This document shows positions 55,147-64,000 of a stretch of DNA of 64,000 nt, one piece after another (the stretch's first letter is position 1; the number at the start of each line of letters is the position of its first letter). Below the pieces are notes generated by a model. The model had not been told where the DNA came from and did not search any database. It saw nothing but the letters and a program-made list of their open reading frames with translations. Source of the stretch: Apostichopus japonicus (Eukaryota; Echinodermata; Holothuroidea; Aspidochirotida; Stichopodidae); NCBI RefSeq assembly GCF_037975245.1, contig NC_092564.1, positions 19,999,484 through 20,063,483 on the forward strand. Direction: 5' to 3'. The position numbers and the translations under genes are program-made.

Positions 55147-57740
55147 CATTGCTGATATGTTAACTCTTAACTCGAACATGAGAGATCCCACCCTTCCGCC
55201 GGCCCTAGATAACCCTTCATATACCATGTATATAATATATAGTATGTTAATTATACCACAATGCACTTAGATTATTTTGCATAAAACTCAAAAACTTTAA
55301 TTTTTCTTCAGATTTTCATCGAATATAACTATGTGCCGTATTTCACATTCAGTACTCAAGAAAAAAATGTGTATAAAAAAATGTGTACTTGGTAATAAGG
55401 ATATTTGGCTTTATGCGATCATTCAAAATCGAGACAAATCAAAGGATGTATTGTAATATAATGAATTTATATATTTTTGAAATCGTCAAATCTGTCCGCG
55501 TTGTAGAAAGTAATTAATAGGAAATATATAGCACAGGTCATGTGTTTGTCTTTATATCTGGAGCTGCATATTTTAAGCATTTTCATTCCTGGTCTTGCAT
55601 AAGAGGTAATATTATTTCTCTGTTATCAAATGGGTTTATATAAATTTATTTGGAAGGTTTCAGTAAATGGTTATTTAAAAATTATCTTTCGCTGCTTTGT
55701 AATCGAACAAGCCAACTTAAAAGAAAGGTTATGTTTTGAGTTTCATAATGTAAATATTTTCTTTTCTGGTCTCTGTCAGCTACTCTTAGCAACATGTAAA
55801 TGCAAAGTTACTTGACAGTAAAGGATATATTTCCATTTTATCAGTGTGATCTTATACTCCGACATCACAGGGGTGAGCTAAAACAGCACTCAAGAAGTGT
55901 ATATATGCATAAGAAAATGGTATGTTATTTTTGTATACATGCACCACCATGCATTATCACATCAGAAACGATGGAAATTAGAACAACAACCTCGGAGATT
56001 TTTACATGAAACTGTACATTTATAAATCGCCCTATACTCTATACTTGTGCGCGACTGGTGCCGGGTGGTTTATATAACATTCCGTTACGTCTAGAATCTC
56101 CAAAAAGGAATATGAATGTATATATGGGGATGCAGCAAGAAGATAATACGTTTTACATAACTTGCATAAGTTCTTTACATATGCTTATTATTCTTATTAA
56201 TGATCTAACTTGACCAGTATCGCTTTTGGGAGATATCCAAGTATAAGTCATGTGTAAAGCAACACACTCTCGGAATGTCACATGACATACATATTTAAGT
56301 CTTGAGACGCGAATCGCTCCCTAAGGACTCTTGTTGGCTTTCTTCTGTTTTTCCCTTTTTTAAGGGGGGGGGGCGGGATAATCGCCAACGCGTGTAACGC
56401 AATAAGAGAGACTCATCCTGGAAACGACAACCGGAAAGGAATGGAAAAGAATGTTGGTGTACTCCCCCCCCCCCAATGTTTTGCCCGTAGCAAGAACAAG
56501 AAGTACAATACAACGCTCTTGAACTTAAGACTATTAATTCAAGACCGAATCCCGGGGTGTACCCCCACCCCTCTTCCTCCTTGCAAAATACACACAAAAT
56601 ATTAAAATATTTAATAATTTAATATTTTTAATATATAAATTTGGCAATTTCTGAATTTTGTGTCTCGTCAACCTCCTAAGCAATCGAGTGATCAAGGGCT
56701 CGGAAAACAACTATACGGCTAACATACCCTGCATATATCTTTGATATGGTTTATCTGCAGCATTACCGCCTATCGTTTTGGAAATCGAATTAAAGCATTA
56801 GTATATTCTTTCACTTATAGTAATGAGTCCTATCCCTCCCCTCACCCTCCCCCTCCCTCCCCCAATAAGGAAGGTATTACTACTTGTTAACCCACGCGGG
56901 ACGGCGTCTGTACCATTTTCGTCCAATTTTTTACATTTCGTTGATTTATGAATAACGGTTTAAATCACACATTTTCCGTTTTAAAGATACACTATTTCTT
57001 GGAAGCTTATACTTGCTGCTATATATTTAATTAATCACGTGTCTTGCTTCGTGACACTAAGGCTTTAGATAAACTTCTACACGATCAAACGAGTAAAATT
57101 AAAAAGCGAATCAAACACTGCTGTAAATTTAAAAAGATTTCTTTGGCATTTTAAACCTCAGAATACCAGGAAAGATAATTGTTGTTTTCATCATCTTCAG
57201 TGGATAAGATCTCTCGAGAATAAATAAAACACTTAGCATGAGCTGTCGTCTTGTGTATTTGCATTAACGTAATTGATATTAAAATGACTCTTTACATTTA
57301 TACATACTTCATTGAAAAGAGAGACTTTCAAAAAGGCCTTGTGTCAAACCCAAACGGTAGTTCGTGGAATAGCGACCCATACTTTATTACAGATCAGTAC
57401 GCCTGACGATCGCTGTACAACTACTTGTACAAGCGTGAAACTCCGAGTAGCAATGGACTCGTAATAGTTTAACGTTGATCACAATTCACAATTTATATAT
57501 ATCATGCTCTACTTCGGTATTGAGCCCTCTCACCATTGATAATATTTTAGCTATATTTAGCTATATTTTATATAGCCTATATATATATATGGGCCAAAGC
57601 CAAAATTGGTCATCCTCAAATCCCAAAAGTAAAGTTATTTCTGTGGGAGAAATTTATTTTGGGCTCATGGCAGTACTTATTGACACTTAAGAATTAAAAA
57701 AAAAAAAATCCGAAAAATTTCGTTATCAGTGACATAGAGG
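55147..57740. other. AT-rich spacer
   Basis: No gene or defined element seen. G and C tracts at 56364-56373 and 56464-56474, and CT-rich sequence at 56830-56865. Confidence 0.5.
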
Positions 57741-57767
57741 TCGTTGAAATCTAAAAAGATGCGCACT

Positions 57768-58150
57768 AGGTGCGAGGGACGGAATCAAGTTAGTCTTATT
57801 GACCTAGCTGAAAATAAGGATGGGTGAGGTAGATTTGGTTTTTCTGTAATTTGATGTTAATCTCTAGTGCAAATTATTCATTGGAAAAGTTTTGAATTTT
57901 TTTTTAATAAATATGAAGAAAAATAGGAAAAAACGGTTCAAAATTCCGTCCCTCGCATTTTTTGACACAATTTTTTTGGAGAGAGAGGAAATAGTACAGT
58001 ATGCATAAAAATCTGCAAATTATCAACTATCAGTGACTTGAACATCTGTAGTGATGAAAGAAACTGAACAAAAATATGAATGGTGCATTATGGGTAATCA
58101 ACATTTTCGCAAGGGACGGAATTCAGTGCGAGGGACGGAATTCTGTTACA
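57768..58150. repeat. Recurring 'gagggacggaat' motif
   Basis: 'gcgagggacggaat' at about 57770, its inverse 'attccgtccctcgc' at about 57944, then 'caagggacggaattc' (58109) and 'gcgagggacggaattc' (58127). Four copies, one inverted, immediately upstream of a decayed coding region. Purpose unknown. Confidence 0.7.
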
Positions 58151-58349
58151 GTTTGGTGCTACACGTCTGTAGTCCTAATCTGTTGCTAATAGAAATAGTT
58201 GGCAGAACATAAGCCTAAATTTAAACGACACAACTATAGCAGAATTCGACAGCATGCTGAACTTGCAAAGTTGAAGAAGGCACTTCCAGGAACAAACAGT
58301 GCTATCTATCATCCAAGTGGACTTCAGCGAGAACTATGCTAACAACTAA

Positions 58350-59330
58350 AAGAATGAAATACAGTTGGCATACTTTGGCCACGAGAACTTCACATTGTAC
58401 ACTGTTTGTGCATGGTACGCTGAAGGTGAGGAAGTGAAGTGCAAAACCTACTGTGTCATCAGTGATTACATGTCACATGAGTCACATGACAAGTTCTTAG
58501 CCTTGCACTTCAATAAAGCTATCATTGAAAAGGTCCAACAATTTGTCCAAATCTGAATGAGAGGTTCAATTTTGGTCCGATGGCTGTGCTAGTTTAAATC
58601 AAAATATTGCTTTTACTTCCTTGCCACCCAGTACCCATGTGACATTCCAATAACATGGAGTTATTTAGAATCTCACCATGGGGAGGGCCCAGTAGATGGG
58701 GTGGGGGAAGATAGAATCAATCGTGTACAGTGATGTCAAAGCAGGTAAAACTGTCATCACTAGTGCCAAGCAGTTTGCAGAATATGCCAACATAGAGTAA
58801 ATGCAACAGATACATTCTATGTACCTGCATATGGCATAACCGTGCCTTCTATGCCAGACAAGGTACCTGAAGTACCAGGTACACACAAGGTCCATTTTAT
58901 TGACCGTACATGCAGTAATGGTAAGAGCAAACTGACTTTCTTCCTATAGAGTCAGTTTTGTGAACCAGTTGAAGAGATGCAGTTGTATGACTTAAATGAT
59001 GGGGTTGAAAGTCAGGTAGTCTTGAGCCATGATCAGGAACCAGATCCTAATCTGAATAAAGTGAAAAACAGTGGTCAGGTTGAGGAGAATGGGGATCAAG
59101 ATCAAATTGGTAGTCAGCTGGTTAACAATGATCAGTTACCATGGAAAGTGGGGGGTGGGTGATAGTTGAGTATAATTGTCAGTTGTATCCAGGAGAGGTG
59201 GAAAACATAATTGTCAGTAATTCACAGGTTTAATGCCATGGCAAAAACAGGGAAGTATTGGAAGTGGCCAGAGGCAAAAGACCTACTGTGGTATTCAAAG
59301 GGATATGGTGAAAGAAAATATAGCCCCTGT
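58350..59330 (+). pseudogene. Decayed copy of an invertebrate multi-copy protein family of unknown function
   Basis: The best-preserved block, 58356-58553, reads LAYFGHENFTLYTVCAWYAE, then GEEVKCKTYCVISDYMSHES and HDKFLALHFNKAIIEKVQQF, before a stop. Later frames continue the same protein: 'QFWSDGCAS' (about 58570), 'ESHHGEGPVDGVGE' (about 58668-58710), 'VKAGKTVITSAKQFAEYAN' and, near 59240-59300, 'GKYWKWPEAKDLLWYSKG'. At least three frameshifts and several stops. From memory, this resembles uncharacterised proteins with 'WSDG...HHGKGP-DGVGG' and a C-terminal 'YWKWP' segment, common in cnidarians and deuterostomes and possibly transposon-associated. It may have an RNase H-like fold; that is speculation. 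It appears intronless. Confidence 0.6.
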
Positions 59331-59390
59331 TCTCCCTGTATGCTGAACCAGAGACCATTATTTGTGTAATGAATTGTAAGCATTCATATC

Positions 59391-60040
59391 CAAGGGCGGC
59401 GGAACCGGGGGGGGGCACAGGGGGCACGTGCCCCCCCCCCACTTTTCCTCAGGTTAAAAATGTGCCCTTTTTCTACATAAAATTGAGGTGTCTCAAGTTA
59501 GCAAGAGGCCAGGGAACCAGAATGAACACTTAGGAATGGCCGTTTCCGGCCATCTGAGGGGTTTGTAAAACCAAAAATTTTCTTGTACGCTCCGCGCCAA
59601 CCGATGGTGGCTTTTCGCTCAGATAGTCGTGCATACAACTTTGCAAATCCTGGCTACGCCCCTGACTTTTAAGGAATTTCTGTGGGTCAAACTCAAAGCT
59701 ATTTTGAATGGAATTTTTTTAAAGATATTAACAAGAAATAAACTCTAATTCGGAAGATTCCTACATAAGCAACTAGCATGATTTCACCTCATTTTGTCTC
59801 AAAAGAAAACTTGTTCCTTGTTTCCCAATTTGCACATTGGATAATGCAGTGCTAGTATGCATATTTTCCTTGAGGGGGGGGGGGGGTGTTGATGGAGTGA
59901 TGTGTATACGCAAATAAGATAATACAATAAGAGTTATAAAGGGTACTAAATATAAGGCTGCATCATTCCAATCGAATTTCTGCAAAGTGCCCTTTGATGT
60001 CGGTGCCCCCCCCAGATTAAAAGTGCTTCCGCCGCCCTTG
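59391..60040. mobile_element. hAT-like non-autonomous element E1 (650 bp)
   Basis: Termini caagggcggcggaa and ttccgccgcccttg are exact inverses. The target duplication ttcatatc is perfect (59383-59390, 60041-60048). It carries C/G tracts near both ends and a core (59571-59626) shared, in inverse orientation, with E2 and E3. 'ctggctacgcccctg' at 59651-59665 looks like the end of yet another element family. No transposase. Confidence 0.94.
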
Positions 60041-60121
60041 TTCATATCAATTCCTTGCACATTGGTGAGCTGTTTGTTGATTTCCAAATCTACATCATAT
60101 CCAAGAGTTGATATGTTCATA

Positions 60122-60582
60122 TCCGAGATGACATGGAATAAGTCGCCAGGTTCTGATGGGCTTCCTTCAGAATTTTACAAAGTTTTTTGGAATGACATTG
60201 GCAATATCGTTGTAGATTCTTTTAATTATGCCTTTAGAAATGGGTTTGTTTCTGACGAGCAGGGGAGGGCGATTATTACCTTGCTTCCAAAAGCTTCAAA
60301 GACTCCCCAAGAATTAGAGTATCTTAAGAATTGGAGACCCATTTCTCTACTAAACTCTGATTATAAGATTGCATCTAAAAGTATCGCTTTTCGCAGAAAA
60401 CAAAATTTTGCAGACTTGATAAGCCCCGAGCAGACCGGTTTTCTCAAAGGACGGTATATAGGGGAAAACATTAGAACTGTTTTAGACCTCATTTCCTATT
60501 GCGATGATAGGAATGTCCCTGGGGCTTTGCTCCTTTTGGACTTTGGGAAGGCCTTCGACAAATTAGACTGGGGCTTTGTTCA
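60122..60582 (+). pseudogene. LINE reverse transcriptase, N-terminal part
   Basis: Seen: SPGSDGLPSEFYKVFW, NWRPISLLNSDYKI, ISPEQTGFLKGRYIGENIR and ALLLLDFGKAFDKLDW, which are RT blocks of L1-type LINEs. The first catalytic Asp (LLDF) is kept. The stretch after DYKIASK is degenerate. The reading frame runs into element E2. Confidence 0.93.
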
Positions 60583-60590
60583 GGATACGC

Positions 60591-61676
60591 CAGGCGCGGC
60601 GGAACGGAAAAATTATTGGGGGGGCTAATGTGTGGAGACTATCTAAGCGGAGCGCCACCATCGGTTGGCGCGGAGCGTACAAGAAAATTTTGGGTTTTTT
60701 CAAACCCCCAGATGGCCGGAAACGGCACTTTCCGAGTGTTTTATGCTGCGAATACCTAGCCCTAAAATATGGGTCTCAAGCCTGCAATTTCTCAGATTGC
60801 ACGTAAAAGTCTGTAAAACATTGTAATTTGTATATTCGATGGTTTATTAAGAGAGTAGCTATTACTCGTAGTGTACTCGCAAAGATGTTTTTGAGTGTAG
60901 TAAGGGCAGTGGCGGAGCTAGAGTATTGGTCAGGGAGGGCAAGAATGGTCTGTAGGGGCGCTTTCGACACTATCTAAGCGGAGCGCCACCACAGGTTGGC
61001 GCGGAGCGTACAGAAAATTTTTGAGTAAAGATACTCCCTAGATTGCAGGAAATGACCCTTTCTGGGGCCTTGCTAATTAGCAGATAAACGGAGAATAAAT
61101 AGGTGTCGTCGCCATTTTGTCGGAAAATTACACCAACAGAATATGACAAATGTCAATAGGTATATGAGAGCGCAATAAAATAGTCAAAAATCGCGAATAA
61201 GTAAAAAGTAGTGAAAAGCTGAAAAGGGCGCCAGCAGTCCATTTGAGTCCGTCAGGGGGGGGGGGGCATCCGCCCCCTGACTGTATATATGGACGCTCCG
61301 CCACTAAGTAAGGGGATGTTGGAGAACTGGCTGAAATGAGGCAAGTCATTGGCCTAAGACGAAGTTGTGTTACGCTTACCGGTACTCACACTCACTGCTT
61401 CCACTTTTCACGGGGCGTGAAGACGCGGTTGGGGTGACAATGTGGTCTATAGCCAGGGGACTGGCCGACGGTCCCCCAGCAATTACTAAAATGATTACAC
61501 ATATAGAGTATACGTGTGCATCGGACAGATCGACAAGTATGCATTGAAAAATGGGCAGATGCACGTTTCGGAGCCTTGGTAAATATTGGGGGGGCTTATC
61601 ATGCATTTGCCCCCTCGACTTTTTTATTGGGGGGGGGGCTGAGCCCCCCCAAGCCCCCCTGGTTCCGCCGCCACTG
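60591..61676. mobile_element. hAT-like element E2 inserted in the LINE RT
   Basis: Termini caggcgcggcggaac and gttccgccgccactg are near-exact inverses (13 of 15). The target duplication ggatacgc is perfect (60583-60590, 61677-61684). It carries the shared core at 60639-60692 and itself contains E3. Net length 678 bp without E3 and its duplicated site. Confidence 0.95.
60907..61306. mobile_element. hAT-like element E3 nested inside E2
   Basis: Termini cagtggcggagc and gctccgccacta are inverses (11 of 12). The target duplication agtaaggg is perfect (60899-60906, 61307-61314). 400 bp, with its own copy of the core (60970-61021). No ORF of note. Confidence 0.95.
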
Positions 61677-61684
61677 GGATACGC

Positions 61685-61960
61685 TTGCTTTTTTTAATTT
61701 CGGTCCCGATCTGAAGCAATGGATCTCCACTTTTTACAGAAACGTTAGTACGTGTATAACTAATAATGGCTTTATATCTGAATATTTTAATATTTCTCGT
61801 GGGGTGAGGCAAGGGTGCCCACTTAGCCCTTATCTATTTATCATGTGTAGTGAAATTTTCACCAGTATGGTAAAATTAAATAGGGCCATCAACGGTATTA
61901 GAGTCGGTACTAGCGAATTCAAAATTTCCCAATATATGCTGATGATAGTGTAATAATAAC
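61685..61960 (+). pseudogene. LINE reverse transcriptase, central part
   Basis: It resumes in homology after E2: LAFFNFGPDLKQWISTFYRN, GVRQGCPLSPYLFIMCSEIF and GTSEFKISQY. A two-base insertion right at the catalytic YADD box (near 61935) shifts the frame to QYMLMIV and stop, so the enzyme is dead. Confidence 0.92.
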
Positions 61961-62100
61961 TGATGGTAGCAGAGACACTTTTAATGAAGTCATCACAGTA
62001 TTATCAACTTTTTCCAAGTGCTCAGGATTGCAGGTTAATATGAGTAAGTCATACAGTTTTCCAATGGGGTCCCTAGTCCCCAATTACCCGGGTTATTTCA

Positions 62101-63528
62101 ATGAATTTAATTTTCGTATTACACATGGTCCGGTCAACCTATCTTGGTATTAATTTCACGCATCACGCGGAAGATTTCTTCAAGTTAAATTACTTGCCAA
62201 AGCTATCTCGTATAAAGAATCTTATTCACCAATGGTCGAAGCGAGATTTAACTCCTATAGGCAAAATTATTATTATTAAAACTTTCGCAGTGTCCCATCA
62301 ATTGGTGTATATCCTTACAGTGTTGCCGTCTCCTCCTGTGAATTTTCTTCGAGAGATAAATAGGTTGTTTCATAAATTTATCTGGGATAATAAGCCAGAC
62401 AAAATACGGAGAAGCGTTCTCTTAAATAATAAACAAGATGGTGGGCTACGTATGATTGACGTCGCCTTGTTTGCAACAAGTTTAAAAACATCTTGGGTTA
62501 AAATGTATCTAGATGATAATCATAGACCGTGGAAGGATCTGTTTGATTACTGCTTAAAGGCCCATGGCTGTAGGTTCTTGTTCAGTTGTAATTTTCAGAA
62601 CACAGATGTTAATGATATTTCAAATGTATTTGTAAAAGAGGTCTGTCAAGCTTGGGCTCATTATAATTACAATATTCCTGTAGGTAATTATGGCAATCAA
62701 ATAATCCTAAATAATTCTTTTATCAAGATTGATAAACAGATCATTTACAATGAAAGACTTTTTAGAGCCGGTGCGTACTATGTTAGTAATTTTTTTAATG
62801 TGGATGGTACCATACTACAGTATAGGGACTTCATGGAAAAGCACGACATTGAACATTTTTCCTATCTTAATTATTTTATTATTGTTTCGGCAATCCCGAG
62901 GTATTGGAGAAATAATTTGGGTGATGATGCTAATTTAAATATTAATTGTCAACGTATGACAAAGTTCATATTCGCACCGAAAAGCAATAGATGTGTATAC
63001 GAGAACTTAGTTAAAGATAAGGTTACTACCCTTAGGGCAAAACTAAAATGGGAAGAAAAATATCGCACAGTCGACTGGAATTGGCAACGAATATTTTCTT
63101 TAATATATACGGCTGTCAGGGATCCCAAAATTTGGTATTTTCAGTTCCGATTCTTGCATCGAATTCTTGGTGTTAATCAGTACATGCATAGAATCGGAAT
63201 TGCTAACACCCCAACGTGTAGCTTTTGCAACAATTTTGATGAGACTCTGGAGCATTTATTTTGGTTTTGCAATTATGTTGATTCATTTTGGAAGGAGGTT
63301 GTTAGAAAATGGTGGAAATGTAGTTTTGAGCTTTCTCCCTATATTATATCTTTCGGATGTATCAATGATGAATTAAACCCGATAGATTTCTTAATTTTCA
63401 ATGCCAAATATTATATTTTCTTTTGTAAGGTACAGAACAAGATTCCGACAGCTGAGGAATTTTCAGTGAAATTTCAATTTCAGTTGAAAAGTTTCTTTTG
63501 CAAAAAGAGAAAAAGGAGCATATATTGA
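62101..63528 (+). pseudogene. LINE reverse transcriptase, thumb and C-terminal zinc knuckle
   Basis: A 475-codon open stretch. From STYLGINFTH on it is the post-RT region of Tx1/L1-like LINEs: DLTPIGKIIIIKTFAVSHQL, FHKFIWDNKPDKIRR and DGGLRMID. A CX2CX8HX4C knuckle follows (CSFCNNFDETLEHLFWFC, about 63221-63274). A further frameshift near 62130 separates it from the central part. Long openness despite upstream breaks suggests a fairly recent insertion. Confidence 0.93.
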
Positions 63529-63679
63529 TTAAGTTCGATAATTGTTTTGAAAATGTTTAGGAGCATGTATTGTATTGGAGCATTATAATTTGATACAAAG
63601 GTGCTGTGACACCGTGCTGTATTATATTGTGTTGAGAAGAGAAATAAAATACGGATGGAAAAAAAAATATCCAAGAGTT

Positions 63680-64000
63680 TGACATGTTAATGTTCCAAAT
63701 TATATTGAATTGCATTGATGTATGTTGTGTACAATAGTTCATTTTCTTGTTAATGACAACTTAATGAGTTTAACGTCATGATGGGGGAAGAAGTTTTTAA
63801 CTCTTTCATATGCTGTTTGGATCCGAATCTAAGCAGAGTTTTGTAAATGAATATGTGAATTGTCAATTTGAATTACAGTGGTGACTTTGTTTCCTTGTAT
63901 AAAGTATAAATGTTGAATTTGTACAGCAAATTAGTTTTCAGTTTCCAAATTTAAAAATTATATATTGTCCCACACTGTTGTATACACCTACAATATAAAG
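63680..64000. other. AT-rich sequence right of the LINE
   Basis: I see no gene or element here; it is presumably the older host sequence that also holds the decayed gene family copy left of E1. Confidence 0.5.

Larger units (their letters stand above)
60110..63666 (+). mobile_element. 5'-truncated Tx1/L1-like LINE, interrupted
   Basis: It begins inside the reverse transcriptase domain, with no ORF1 or endonuclease. It ends with AATAAA (63643-63648) and a short A tail. The exact duplication atatccaagagtt flanks it (60097-60109, 63667-63679). Net LINE length is about 2.46 kb after removing E2. Confidence 0.93.

Overview
This is a window of an animal nuclear genome: spliced genes with GT-AG introns, low gene density, AT-rich spacers, many G/C homopolymer tracts, and a dense, nested load of transposable elements. 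The two genes, the tRNA-headed SINE with the TTGGGCAAGGCACTT segment and the Tx1/L1-like LINE suggest a marine invertebrate deuterostome. An echinoderm, perhaps a holothurian, is my best guess. That is inference; I had no database.

Left part (about 0.7-36.3 kb): two protein genes face each other tail to tail. On the plus strand, 14 exons (715-11323) encode about 591 residues of a leishmanolysin-like M8 metallopeptidase (invadolysin/LMLN). Its N-terminal exons lie upstream of the window. It has the HEIIHSLGF zinc motif, a third-ligand His, a Met-turn and, unexpectedly, an eight-cysteine WAP domain near the C-terminus, with a GC-AG intron after it. On the minus strand, 14 coding exons (36305 down to 12653) encode a complete 627-residue nucleolar GTPase, GTPBP4/NOG1. 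Its first exon is separated from the rest by an 11.3-kb intron holding a 1.25-kb minisatellite of a 25-bp unit, a 370-bp tandem duplication and several short repeat families. Every exon junction keeps phase in both genes.

Middle part (36.4-57.6 kb): no convincing protein gene. It holds repeats: a foldback MITE interrupted by a roughly 185-bp retroposon whose head matches the 5' end of U2 snRNA, a rearranged segmental duplication (47.3-48.2 versus 50.9-52.0 kb), a foldback element at 50.3-50.8 kb, and a textbook non-autonomous hAT element at 54,643-55,138 with a perfect 8-bp target duplication.

Right part (57.7-64 kb): a decayed copy of an invertebrate multi-copy gene family, cut by a hAT-like element. 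Next to it is a 5'-truncated Tx1/L1-like LINE that was hit by a second hAT-like element, which was itself hit by a third. All three share a core sequence and each has its own perfect 8-bp target duplication, so the insertion order can be read directly.

The two genes are not functionally linked as far as the sequence shows: one product is a secreted or membrane-associated protease, the other a 60S ribosome-assembly GTPase.
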